Shown here: positions 1 to 10,162 of the stretch, in pieces
Layout: every line of letters starts with the position of its first letter
How positions within the stretch are numbered: the stretch's first letter is position 1
Origin: Oehlia diaphana
Lineage: Eukaryota; Glomeromycota; Glomeromycetes; Glomerales; Glomeraceae
DNA length: 14,153 nt
Assembly: GCA_003833135.1 (NCBI GenBank)
Contig: QZLH01000535.1
Coordinates: 59,462-73,614, forward strand
Direction: 5' to 3'
Translations under genes and position numbers: made by a program
Notes under the pieces: model-generated
Databases searched by the model: none
What the model saw: the letters and a program-made list of their open reading frames with translations, nothing else
Told to the model about the DNA's origin: nothing

Positions 1-150
1 AATACGGAAATTGTACAAGTACGGAATATTTCATAATTTGGTACATATTCAGTACATTTTCATTCACTAATTGTACGGAATTTGTACAGAATTTGTACAA
101 TAATATTTTCTGTACAAATTCTGGATTTTCAATTTTTTACTGGGCATTAG
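1..150. repeat. GTAC-rich repeat edge with hairpin
   Basis: The stretch repeats short motifs built around TTGTACGGAA, TTTGTACAGAA and TTTGTACAA. It contains a perfect 13-bp inverted repeat, CAGAATTTGTACA at 87-99 against TGTACAAATTCTG at 111-123, with an 11-nt loop. No reading frame is visible. It is probably the end of a dispersed, non-autonomous repeat that continues outside the window. The element class cannot be told from this piece. Confidence 0.45.
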
Positions 151-310
151 CAGTGATGGAAAATGACTAGGTCATTTTGTTTTTTTCTTTAAATAACATA
201 GGTCACTACGCATGTGATCTACAGTTATTGATCATTACAGTCATATCAGAAATAACCAAGTGACGTAACCATAATGACCATAAGTCACCTTGGTCATATC
301 ACAATTAACG
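151..310 (+). mobile_element. hAT element 5' terminal and subterminal region
   Basis: CAGTGATGGAAAATGAC at 151 fits the hAT terminal consensus YARNG and stands about 260 bp upstream of a decayed hAT transposase. The following 150 bp carries several GGTCA/TGACC motifs in both orientations, including the inverted repeat AAAATGAC-TAG-GTCATTTT at 160-178. Clustered subterminal motifs of this kind are typical hAT transposase-binding regions. A matching 3' TIR was not found, so the element seems to have lost its right end somewhere after 3435. The 8 bp before the TIR (GGCATTAG) has no partner near 3436-3700. Confidence 0.5.
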
Positions 311-408
311 TGACCCCTTGTTTGATTAACCAATAAAATTCTAATTGATAATCTTTTTTTGTAAATTAACTAACCAAAAAAATTTTTACTCAACATCAAT
401 CCAAATAA

Positions 409-3400
409 ATAATGCCTCTAGAATCACACGTACTTTACACTTGTTAAAAATACAATAAATAAAGGAAATGCGTTTGCAGTATGCAATAGTTGTATTAATA
501 ATTGTGATGGAGAATTAGAAGAAGCTAAATTAAGACCAGAATGTTATACATCAAATAAAGCAAGATTATGTCATGCACATTTGGCTAAATGTGAAATTTT
601 AAGAAAACCTTTTCTGAAGAAGAAGTAAAGGAAATCCTTAAATTGCCAATACCTAAAGACAAAATTAATGATATTATAGAAGTTGATGATGACGATGAAT
701 TTATTCAAAATTTAGCAAAATTAAGAAGAATTTCTACATCAACAGTATCAAGTTTTAACTCAATTGACAGCCAACAAAAATCATTAACATCATATAATCA
801 TCGCCAAATGTCAACAAATGATGTACTTAGATTTGAACAACTATTCATTAGAATGACAGTATCTAATGGTCTTCCTTTCTTTTTTGTAGAAAATGAAGAA
901 ACTAAAGCATTATTTAAATTTATTGCTCCTGGACTTTGTTCTTCCTAATCGTAAAGCAATTGGTGGCAGAATCTTAAAATATGCAGCTGAATCTCTTCAA
1001 TATAATATTGTAAAAATCACAGCAAATGATAAAGATGGTATTACGGCAGCCTTTAATGGTTGGACAAATGTAAAAATGGAGCAATTATGGGATGTAGTAT
1101 TTATTACATCAAAAGGACAACCTTTAGTTTGGAGAGCACATGAAATAAGTGCTGGGTGATCTTGTACAACTGATGTTATCTAACATATAGAAGAAATGAT
1201 GAAAGACACAAAAAATAAAAATGTTTGTATAAAAGCATTTGTCTCAGATTCTGCAGGCGAATATGCAGCAGCAAGGTAAATTTAATAAACTTAATAAACC
1301 TAATTTTAATTCATTATTATAATACTTATTAATTTATTAATGAAAAAATAATTTAACTTTATTTTTTCTAGACGGCAAATGAGAAGAAAATATCTAAGTA
1401 AAATTTTTTTACCATATATGGCACATCAAATGAATCTTGTTTTTGATGACATTTTCAAAAAGAAAAAATTATATCAAAGAATATTAAAGGAAGCAGTCTG
1501 ATTAGTTATTTATTTTAATAAATCAGTGTATTTTACTGGAAATCTTTGTGATGAACAAATGAGAATTTATAATAAACATATATGTTTAGCATCTTCAGGA
1601 GATATTCGATGGAACAGTTATTACTTTTGTTTTTATTTTATTTTAAAAACTCAAGCAGCATTAAAGGTAAATATTATTAGTTTAATAAATATTTTATATC
1701 AATAAAAATATAATATTTAAATTTTTTTTATTAAAAGTTTATTTCAGCAAAATTCAATCCACATTGTCTAATGTAACACGTCAAAATGGAATACCTCAGC
1801 ATCTGCAGATAAATCTTCAAGCCAAAATGGTGACCGAAAACTTTCTGATGATATTACTGATACTATAAATGATTTAGAATTTTGGTCGACCCTTTTTTTA
1901 ATTTACTATAACATATGTTTTATTTAGAGATGTGCCACTTAGTGTTATATAACATATATAACATATATATATAACTAAAAAAAATACATATAATATGAAT
2001 AAAAATTTTTTTGATCAATCAATTACCAGGCCGTATATTCTGAAGTCACAAAATTTTCATCCCTTATCTGTCACTGGTCACGTGAAGTGAGATTAATGAT
2101 ATATATAACATAAATAACATAAATAATATATATAACATGTTATGTTTGTTATATTTGTTGTTTTTAATATTATAAATATTATATAGCAAAAATGGTATAT
2201 TTTTAATATAGAATAATAAAAGTATATATTGTATTTATAAAAATTTTTATTCATATTGTATGTATTTTTTTAATTATATATACTGTATGTGTTATATATG
2301 TTATATAATACTAAGTGGCACATCTCTAGTTTTATTCACTATGTGGCTTTTTAAATAAATTGCAGAAGGATACTGCATGATTGTTTGAAGTAACACATTG
2401 TTTTGCAAATACAATTAACATTTTTGAAATCACCAAGATACTGATTTTAGTTCACGAATGGTTAAAAGAATTGAAAAATGTTAGAAGGAGTGGGAGCAGC
2501 TGCTCCTTATTCTTTCTATTGTTCTTCACCTCCAATACAAATTAGAAAATTTTCAAGTTACAAATAATAATTTAACATGGACTCATATTGGAAAATGGTT
2601 AAAATACTATTATCAAGCTTTTTTTAATTCCCGTCCTTCATCAATTGTAGCTGAAATGATTTTATATAAACATGGTAAAGATCCTTGAAACATTTTCACA
2701 ATTTAAAGGTAATTTGGTAAATTTTTGGAATTCTACAGCTGGTATTAGACCAGAATTAGCAAAAGTTGTGATACACATACATGGTATCTGTATTAACTCA
2801 GCATTCGTTAAAAGATTGTGGAGCAGTATGGGTTTCTTCACACGAATAGGCGAAATAAATTAAAGGTATATTTTATATTAATATTTATTTTATTTATTAC
2901 ACAAAAATTTAATTCATATTATTTAATATTTTAGAGCAAAAAAGTATTAGCTATGAGTCAGATTCGAAGTGATATACTTTATCATCATCAAAATAAAAAT
3001 GCAAAAGAATTAGATACTAAAGTTTAGCGTTTACACATAGCAATACCAATTATTGAAAATAATAATATAAATAATCCTGAATTTAATAACTTAACTGATG
3101 ATGATTTGTTGGTTGGTGATGATGATAATGGTGAAAATGAAAGTAATAATTTAACTTTAAATGACTCTTCCGAACCTCATACTGAAGAACAAGAACAAGA
3201 ATGGAATATATTTGTTAAAGAGTGGATTGAAGCTATTAAACGTGAAAATACATTTGATCATTCCAAAGATGAAATACTTTTAGATGGTAAAATGGATAAT
3301 GACTTTAATTTTGGAGGAAGAACAATTCATCCTGCAGATAATCTGACAGCAAAATGGTCGTTACGATCTTTGTTCATTTCTAATTTAGGATTTTCTGCTT

Positions 3401-3435
3401 ATTTAAAGGGAAATCAGATTTATTCAGCACTTTAA
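409..3435 (+). pseudogene. decayed hAT-family transposase
   Basis: This is a remnant of a cut-and-paste DNA transposase. Reading across frames, it shows an N-terminal BED-like zinc finger (CNSC at about 480, LCHAH at about 568), an acidic linker, and an RNase H-like core containing GWTNV (about 1055) and a catalytic-type SDSAGEYAAAR (about 1246-1275). Next come an AHQMNLVF motif (about 1421) and a C-terminal hAT dimerisation region, ELAKVVIHIHGICINSA and RLWSSMG (about 2752-2832). The tail is acidic and ends at 3433-3435. Three short GT-AG introns are readable: 1276-1371, 1667-1747 and 2866-2934. Damage includes frameshifts near 597, 940, 2690 and 2835, several in-frame stops (for example 1157-1159), and a MITE insertion at 1925-2328. 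The expected Cys in the CMAH-type motif is Tyr here. It cannot encode an active enzyme. The hAT assignment is firm; the subfamily is not. Confidence 0.85.
1917..2336. mobile_element. 404-bp non-autonomous hAT MITE with 8-bp TSD
   Basis: The element spans 1925-2328 and is flanked by perfect 8-bp direct repeats GTTTTATT at 1917-1924 and 2329-2336. Its terminal inverted repeats begin TAGAGATGTGCCACTTAGT at both ends (19 of 19 identical) and continue imperfectly for about 85 bp to an ATGAATAAAAATTTTT block. YARNG ends and 8-bp duplications are diagnostic of the hAT superfamily. There is no coding capacity. It sits inside the hAT transposase relic. Removing it with one duplication copy rejoins a readable segment (YSLCGFLNKLQKD), so it is younger than the host element. 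Confidence 0.93.
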
Positions 3436-3555
3436 AAATTAATTCATATGTTTTAATTTTTATAGTATTTGTTGTAAAAATTTATGATATATTAAATAAT
3501 AAATAAATTTTGAAATTTTATAATGGTAAAAATTAAATTACGTTAAATCACATGA
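3436..3555. other. AT-rich spacer, no recognised feature
   Basis: This short AT-rich stretch lies between the stop of the hAT relic and the end of the oppositely oriented nuclease relic. The 3' end of the hAT element should lie here or in the next few dozen bases, but no inverted copy of the 5' terminal sequence is visible. Confidence 0.4.
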
Positions 3556-4840
3556 TCATATATTATTATGACCAAGATTAAGTTTACTTCTTGTTGTAGT
3601 AACTAAAATCTCAAGAATAATTATTTGACACGTTATTTTAATTACTATATCACTATATAAATGCTCATCATCTTTGTTATTAAAATATTCAATCAGATAT
3701 CACTGCCTAGTTATTTCTAAGCCACCCCTCTTAACAAGCCAGTTAACCAGGATCCTGTTCAACTCTGTATCATATACGCTTTCTTTAGGAACCTGTTCTA
3801 TATCTATACCATCTACATTCATATCATATGCAATTTTAAATGACCCATTAAATACATTGATAATGATATCTTTATCAAAGAACTGGATGGCCATCTGCAA
3901 AATGTTGATAATATCTAAAAAGCCATTTTTTGGGGGATTGCACTTTCTGGGGAAGACTTATATACTTGAGTAATAACTCATCGCTAAATCAGCTCATCTA
4001 TAAAAGTAGATGACATTTTAAACTTATTCTTAGTCTTTTCATTTCTGATTAATACACCCTTAACTACCAAGAATTGTACTAGGTTTCATTCTTCATCATC
4101 ATAGATCTGCTCATAATCGAGAAACTCTAGGAATATAAATCGAAGAAGATCAATAGCAGGCTTAAACGTCTTTTTTTTAAGTTCAGTGACCATTCTATTG
4201 AAGGTAGGATATCCAAATATCTCCTCTTGCAATTTTCATAAAAGCAAACTGCAACCAAGTTGAATAGTTAAGCTTCCTATCTTTGACGTTAATGTCCTTA
4301 ATTATATTATACTGGATAGAACGTCCACAAAAACAGACAAGGTCAACATACCTGTCAAATAACAGAATCATAAAAAATGAATTTTAGATTTTGATTTTGC
4401 ATGACTCCTGATTAGCTTAACATCAATCAGAATAAAATTATTGTGATAAAATTTTAAATAACTTGACGCACATATAAGCTAGATGGATAAATTTATATTC
4501 ATTTGAAAGAGGAAATAAAGGCCTATCTAATGAATCTAAAATCACATGAGGTAAATCATTGGTTGTTGAGTAAATGCGCTTAGTATAATTATTTTTAATT
4601 TTTAACTTTAATCATTAATATCTTCACATCTAGTGATTCAATCTGAATGATCTTTAATTACTAAGATAGAGTATGTTCCCACCTTTTGAATGAATATAAA
4701 ATCATTTGATTAGCATACATGGATGCTGAAATATTAACGAACATGTAAATTGAATTTTTAAAGTTTTATATCTTACCAAAAAATTATTTTACAAGAGATC
4801 TTGAATAATTGTTGCCTTATTTAACAATAATTATTCATTA
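3556..4840 (-). pseudogene. decayed Crinkler-like NTPase/PD-(D/E)XK protein, C-terminal part
   Basis: Minus-strand coding fragments run in order with frame changes from about 4840 to a TGA at 3556-3558. The best continuous parts are MILLFDRYVDLVCFCGRSIQ (from 4371), LVQFLVVKGVLIRNEKTKNK, KESVYDTELNRILVNWLVKR and LYSDIVIK followed by IILEILVTTT. This order resembles the C-terminal half of expanded glomeromycete Crinkler-type proteins: the end of a STAND-like NTPase, a winged-helix segment, then a PD-(D/E)XK nuclease with Asp (YSD) and Glu (LEIL) in catalytic positions. Upstream fragments near 4480-4570 and 4690-4730 read well too. A probable 50-nt intron (GTAAGA to TTTCAG) lies at about 4728-4777. 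Multiple frameshifts and stops make it a pseudogene. The P-loop portion was not found. The family name is from memory; the coding signal itself is clear. Confidence 0.6.
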
Positions 4841-5538
4841 TTTAAGGTTTAATTGAATAAAACTATTAAAATAAATATCAAAAAATAGATAACAATTAGT
4901 ATAAAATTAGTTTAATAAAAAATAAAAAAAAAATTTTCAAAAATCCTATATTATAGTTTATATTTTAATTTAATATATATTTTACAGAAAAAAAGAGAGG
5001 AACTAAAGTTAAAAACAAATAAAAAATAAATTTTCTTATAAATAAAAAATATTTATTTATTTTTTCTTTTACTTACTGTTTAAAAATAACCACTTTATAT
5101 ATTTACAAACTTTTTTAACTCATTTAAATGAAAAAGTGATTGAAAAGTGATTGAAGAAAGAAGCAGTAATTATTGTTGTTTTTGAATATAATTTAAAATT
5201 TTTTTTTTTATTTTCTGATAAATTCGGATCATCTGAACATGTAATACATATTTAATTTAAGTTTGTGGAACACAATTCTTGTTAAATGAATAAATTTTTA
5301 TAAAAATCTTAATTTTGGCTAATTCCACGGATCAGTGGATATGTTTAATAATCTAGTTAGACTTTTTACTTTATTGATTAATTATGAGAATACAGAATGT
5401 TGGAATTCATGGAAAGAATATTTAATTATATGTAAGAAAAAAAAATTATGATTACGATTTATTTTAAATAAAAACTTTGCATAGTTATGTTATACTAACT
5501 AGTGCACTTTATTTGTTCAATACCTTTCTGTAGTTTTT
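4841..5538. other. AT-rich intergenic DNA, no gene recognised
   Basis: This is very AT-rich with long A and T runs. I see only an 11-bp tandem duplication AAAAGTGATTG (5132-5142 and 5143-5153) and a small hairpin TCCAC-GGATCA-GTGGA at about 5324. A short plus-strand frame from ATG 5341 (about 35 codons, with WNSWKEYLIIC) exists, but chance can explain it. Confidence 0.4.
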
Positions 5539-5925
5539 CTATTTAGTTTTTAATGAAATATTTTTATTAACAGGAACTTTATCAGATGACTGGAATGTAT
5601 CACTTTGGGATATTGCATTGAACATTTGATTCACTGAGATACTTCGCATCTGAGCTCTGCTCACGAAATGACTTAGATCTGGATTTCTTTTTTTCTCCTT
5701 TTCATCAATTACTGATTTCACAGAATAGTTCTTTGTTTCTATGACAGGATTATTAGCCAAATGCTATCCAGAGTTATCTTTGTTAATAGAATTAGTTAGG
5801 AGTCCATTTTGATTATTTAAACTATCTAAAGTTTCGCTTGTATAAACTACTTCACCTCTTCATATTTGATATAAACATCTATTAGATATATGAAATTTAT
5901 TACTTGATATATTTGAAGACTCCAT
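5539..5925 (-). pseudogene. unknown short coding relic with two stops
   Basis: A single minus-strand frame runs from ATG at 5923-5925 (MESSNISSNKFH) to TAG at 5539-5541, about 128 codons. It is interrupted only by a TGA near 5857-5860 and a TAG near 5763. Both stops stand where Trp would be one transition away. The last 73 codons form an uninterrupted hydrophilic frame starting MANNPVIETKNYSVK, rich in Ser, Asn, Lys and Gln, with no signal peptide, membrane segment or recognised domain. It may be the tail of the decayed gene at 6202-6885 on the same strand, from which a tandem repeat separates it. I do not recognise the family. Confidence 0.45.
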
Positions 5926-6058
5926 TTTTTCATTCTTATATCGATATTATATAATATAATTATAATCAAACAATGATAGTTTACTTGCGTCAGATTGCAT
6001 GCCTATTAATGTGAAATAAAAATTTTTAGTATTGATATTATTGATAATATCCCAGTAC

Positions 6059-6155
6059 CTATATTATTAGTATTATCAGTATAACATAATATCGGTATTA
6101 CTAGTAACCATAATATCGGTAATAACAGTATAGCAATAATATTGGTATACTACTG
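6059..6155. repeat. degenerate 24-25-bp tandem repeat
   Basis: Three recognisable units start at 6085, 6109 and 6134: CATAATATCGGTATTACTAG, CATAATATCGGTAATAACAG and CAATAATATTGGTATACTAC. A more diverged unit precedes them. Units are 22-25 bp. The array lies between two minus-strand coding relics that may once have been one gene. It could be part of a small insertion, because TAGTAT-like ends occur around it, but no target-site duplication could be shown. Confidence 0.55.
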
Positions 6156-6201
6156 CAGGCTTCTAGACCTTTCACTAAGCGAAAATAGCAGTTCCTTCCT
6201 A

Positions 6202-6885
6202 CTACTCATTATTGTGTATCCATATACTAATCCTATCTAACGTTTTACTATGAGAATTATTCTTATGAATAAAAATTTTTCACAGTTTGTGCACAAATCT
6301 TTCATCACTTATTTCAATTGCTATTCTATTGCATACTTCCTCCAAAGTTTAATTTTTTTTTGGTCATAATTCTATCGGTAATATGTCCAAATGTCATACA
6401 AAATAATTTCAGAAAATACATTGAATGAAGAGTTGATGAATGAAGTAATTAATTCTATTTCATTTTGATTAACTATTAATGCTTCTTCACACTGTCTTTT
6501 TCTTCATAGAGATCATAAGCGATTTGTTCGATGTTATTAATCCTGTTGAGAATATATTGTGCCTCTACGACAAAAATTTTAATACATGCATTAATCGATA
6601 CGATTTCTGCAGTATAATGAGAATTAACTTTGTTGATCTCTGCAAATAATTTTTTATTAATTTTAGTGTAATGTAAATTAGAGTTTTTGGCTTTAGCCTT
6701 TCTGCAAAATATTTGACAGTAAACATAATAATGGCGATCCCAATAAGTGCACTGATTTTTTTGATAAAAAAGACAGAATACTCACCAAAAATGAAATATT
6801 TTCATTGAAATTGATTAAGAACATCTTGGTGGAGCCTACGAAGTAAATTATGAGAATCAATTAGATCAATACTAGTAAACGATTT
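6202..6885 (-). pseudogene. unknown decayed gene with coiled-coil-like middle
   Basis: A run of 101 stop-free minus-strand codons (6781 down to TAA 6476-6478) has no in-frame ATG. In sequence near 75% AT a run this long is unlikely by chance. Its second half reads INKKLFAEINKVNSHYTAEI then YILNRINNIEQIAYDLYEEK, with regular Ile/Leu spacing suggesting a coiled coil. After a frameshift near 6490 coding appears to continue as RQCEEALIVNQNEIELITSF, then through stops as VCNRIAIEISDERFVHKL and HSKTLDRISIWIHNNE, ending at TAG 6202-6204. Upstream, SFTSIDLIDSHNLLRRLHQD is readable in another frame to 6885. An overlapping frame encodes a hydrophobic stretch (KKISALIGIAIIMFTVKYF), so which frame was real around 6700-6780 is uncertain. 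No domain is recognised. Confidence 0.5.
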
Positions 6886-7129
6886 CTAATTTAAGTCAAA
6901 ATGAACCTTTGATTTGATGTATCAAATATAAGTAACAGTGTTAATTTATTGTGAAGAAAATAAGAATAATCGAGTTAAATATACTTTGAAATGCATTTAA
7001 ATTTATTATTTATACTTTTTTATGTAGAACAAGTTAACCAAGTTTAAAAAGATGATATCAAATATACGTTAAAGAGAAGATAATAAAGAGAAGGCAATAA
7101 CAATTAAAAAGCTTATTTTATTAACAGGA
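6886..7129. other. AT-rich spacer, no recognised feature
   Basis: This lies between two minus-strand coding relics. It has no reading frame of note and no repeat beyond A/T-rich runs. It could include introns or the former promoter of the relic downstream on the minus strand, but no signal decides this. Confidence 0.35.
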
Positions 7130-7300
7130 TCATAGTAAACGCTCACTATTACTAGAATGAAAATAGACAAGAATGGAGTACCAGTATTAAATCTCTGGCC
7201 AATCAGTAAAATTGACTCAGCGCTGAGGACCCTTGATTCCCTCTTTCATTAACATAAAGAGTTGCCATGCCGAATCAGTTCTTATGAATGAACGAATAAC
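7130..7300 (-). pseudogene. short coding relic, unknown family
   Basis: One minus-strand frame reads SFIRTDSAWQLFMLMKEG, IKGPQR, stop, VNFTDWPEI, stop, YWYSILVYFHSSNSERLL, then stop at 7130-7132. Stop-separated fragments in one frame with Trp-rich, normal-looking composition suggest decayed coding DNA. This piece is markedly less AT-rich than its surroundings and carries a perfect 12-bp palindrome (7216-7227). The ATG-initiated frame from 7408 is mostly a translation of a simple repeat, so I do not use that start. Function is unknown. Confidence 0.3.
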
Positions 7301-7425
7301 AAAATGAACAAATAAGAATATGGTAACAAAATTATGATGATAACAAAATATAATAACAATAATAACAAAATTACAACAATAATAATAAAAACATTTTGAC
7401 AATAACAAAATTCATAACAACATTC
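7300..7425. repeat. AAC/AAT-rich simple-sequence region
   Basis: This is imperfect low-complexity DNA made of AATAACAAAA-like units (for example AACAATAATAACAAAATTAC and AATAATAATAAAAAC). It creates a spurious hydrophobic, Tyr/Cys/Ile-rich reading frame on the minus strand. Confidence 0.6.
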
Positions 7426-8019
7426 TTGGTTTACATAAAATAAATGGCATTAGTAATACAAAACATTAAACGATATAAAATTTTACTTCTCTGAATTTTC
7501 AAAACTTCGTCCTTTACCAATGTTTCCAAACTTTGATATTTTTCATTACAAATTATTTTATATTTATTTCAACTTTTAAATTTAATTGTTCTCATTATGA
7601 AAGTTTATATTTTATTTTCCTTATAATTCAGAATTTAACGAAATAATAAAATAAAATATTTCACAAAAATTTAGGGTGAACTATATTACTTTTTATTAAT
7701 ATAACATTTTATTAAAATCATTAAATTCTAAAATTTATTCTCTTGTTGACTACTTGTGGAATTCACTTCGAATTCCATTCCTATTTAAATGATTTTTACA
7801 AATCCTTTCTTTTCTTCTATATACTATTTTATGTATTATCTTTCTATTTAATGTGTTAATCTATTTTATATTTATATTCTTTTCTAATATTATGTTCTTG
7901 CTTCTATATTAATTTTATCTTTTCTTTTCTTTTCTTATCATCTTAAATATTTTATTATAAAGAAACTATCGATAAGAAAATAATCTTTTAAAATATTTAT
8001 ATAAATAATAAATCTATTT
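7426..8019. other. AT-rich non-coding DNA with TTTTC repeat
   Basis: No supported gene. A pyrimidine-rich microsatellite of TTTTC units lies at about 7917-7937. Elsewhere there are A/T runs only. The ATG frame on the minus strand at 7938-8129 overlaps the end of the 8020-8622 coding relic in a different frame and looks like a shadow. Confidence 0.4.
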
Positions 8020-8622
8020 TTATGACTCATAATTATTCCCATTGTTGAACCTGATAAACCAGTTATTATATCGAAATTTATTTCTATTGTTAAATATAAT
8101 AAACCAATTTCTATCTTGAAAATGATCAATTTCTTAATTACTCCATCTGATTTTCATTGATCATTCAATAAATATTACATCATGCAGATCATTTCATTTC
8201 CCACATGTTTCATCTTTCTGGCTAATCATTTATTCATGTCACATAACTTCTTTAATTAATCATTTATCCTTGCTTAGTATTCGGTCGCTCACAGCGCTAA
8301 GGCCAATCTCACATCTTTCAACAGCAAATAGGCAAATTCCAGCATTATTCATTCTGGATATTTTTTCATGCCATATAGCGTCTATCATACTATATATCAT
8401 TACATTTTTCGAAACTACTACAAATAAGAATAGGCTCATTAGTTAAGGTTACGCTGATAAGAAAAAATATACTGCTTATTTCTTAAGGGTAGGGTGTATG
8501 TCAATCATTTCTATTAGTAAATCGCCATCTAATAAAGAGTTACACTTTTTTTGATAAAATCTCATCTCTTCAGAGACAAAGCTTAGAATAAAAATTTTTT
8601 TGCATTCACCTTTCAAGAACTC
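8020..8622 (-). pseudogene. decayed unknown gene kept in one frame
   Basis: A single minus-strand frame gives coding-like fragments over about 600 nt. It starts EFLKGECKKIFILSFVSEEM and DGDLLIEMIDIHPTLKK (8622-8476). After stops it has an ATG-led 59-codon frame at 8260-8439 (MSLFLFVVVSKNVMIYSMID, then NNAGICLFAVERCEIGLS). It continues through TGA/TAA stops as MISQKDETCGK, NDLHDVIFIE and an Asn/Phe-rich tail (FIIFNNRNKFRYNN) to TAA 8020-8022. An intron could explain the stops at 8437-8478: GTATAT (about 8470) to TTGTAG, with a CTTAACTAAT branch-like site. The 8280-8340 part is clearly richer in GC. No domain is recognised. The 59-codon part alone could be a small gene. Confidence 0.4.
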
Positions 8623-8884
8623 CTAGTTTTAAAGTATAGTAAGAAAAGTTTATGTAATTTAGTCATTTTATGCTTAAAATAACAAAAATGTAATGTTGTA
8701 ATGCTCGTATGAGCCCAGTTTTTTCGCATGAAGGAAAATAATTTAATAAAAAGATGAAGCTTTATCTAAACTGTTTAAAAACACTTTATTTTTGCTAATA
8801 TATACATGAATTACATTCACTTTATAAATAGATATTTCTAATATACTAATCTATTAATAATAAATAGTATGTTTTGTTATAATT
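8623..8884. other. AT-rich region upstream of transposase relic
   Basis: No coding frame is supported. It is the immediate upstream sequence of the Mutator-like relic. TATA-like stretches are abundant because of composition, so no promoter call is justified. Confidence 0.35.
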
Positions 8885-10162
8885 ATGATAGATATAATGC
8901 CTTCTAACATTTCTCATGCCTGGTATATGATACTTGTTGCTCAAGACCCTAATAATCGACATGTTATACAACGATCAAATGGTTGCTGGTCAGTTATTGA
9001 CTATTCTACTGGTCTTCGTGTTCTGGATTTACATAATGAAGTAAAAGCATTTGATTTCAATACAAATAATATCTATAATAAAGAATATAACCATAATTCT
9101 GGTTATATTCTTTCTCGCAATCAAGAAGAGGAACGGGCATTAATTCCATTATTACCTGGATATGTTGTTTTCACTGCTGCTAGCAAAAAACGGTTTAAAT
9201 TATCAATTTTAGAGAGAAATAATCAATTATTGTTCTTATGGGAGGAGTTTGGCTTGGATACATTCTATACAAATAAAAAAGATCAAGGTGTTGAATAGCT
9301 TGCATTTCACTGTATGTTAAAAGAATATGGCCTTGAATCAAACAATACAATTCAGTCACTGCTTGGTCTTTATGATTCTCAAACAATAAATAAACTTCAA
9401 AAACTCATTCACGACAAGTTTCCTTTATGATATCCAACTATTTTTCAACAAGAACCTTCAGTTATTTTATCAGAAAATTTGCTATGCAATGCAAAAAAAA
9501 GAAGAAACACTTTGTTGTAGTTTAAAACGAGAACAAAAGAAAATCAACACATTTTTATGTGAAGAGGAAGGTAACAGTAATAGCCAAAATATTTGTTTTG
9601 AAATACAAATTGAATCTAATGGAAAGGTGCTATCTCCTAAAGATACACAAAATAAGACAATCAAAAAATTAAAAAACAAGATTACTTTAATTAATAATGA
9701 TGCTGAAAATACCATCAAAACTAACATCACTATACATAATGATGCAGAAATTCGAAAATCAGTGAAAAAGGAAATGGAAGAAAGACAATTAGGATCTGTT
9801 ATTTTTATGAGCACTTCACAATACCTTTCTATTCTACTTTCACTATTCTGCCCTAATTGCCTTGACCTTATTGCATCAAATTGAACATTTTATACCAGAA
9901 TATCAGAATTTAATATATATTGTGTTATTACATGTCTTCTTTGCAAAACATCAACACAATATTCAAATGAGAAATCAGGAATGAAGTATTCTCAAGTAGT
10001 TGTGGGGGCTGCGCTTACTGGGAGAGTAAATAGAAATTCTTTTCAAACAGCATTGGCAACAATTGAAGTGACCAACCAATGTTGCAAAAAATCTTATTTT
10101 AACTGTCAAGCTCATATGTACAAACCCATCATTGATAGTGCAAAATCTAGTTGTGAAGCAAT

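Noticed and set aside
3674..3973. 99-residue plus-strand frame
   Set aside because: It is antisense to the Crinkler-like relic, whose minus-strand frames show recognisable motifs over a longer range.
7217..7408. 63-residue minus-strand frame with hydrophobic, Tyr/Cys-rich start, membrane-protein-like
   Set aside because: The hydrophobic part is a translation of AAC/AAT simple repeats. Only the C-terminal part overlaps a possible relic.
8020..8270. Alternative genetic code (TGA read as Trp) or mitochondrial insertion
   Set aside because: TAA stops occur in the same frame and no mitochondrial gene is recognisable. Simple decay explains the stops.
8281..8345. Possible tRNA or tRNA-derived SINE (GGTCGCTCACAGCGCTAAGGCC followed by AGGCAAATTCC)
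   Set aside because: The A- and B-box resemblance is loose and no cloverleaf can be drawn. The stretch is better explained as part of a minus-strand coding frame.
9482..9814. 110-residue minus-strand hydrophobic frame
   Set aside because: It is antisense to the Lys/Asn-rich linker of the transposase relic. The hydrophobicity is the usual mirror of Lys/Glu codons.
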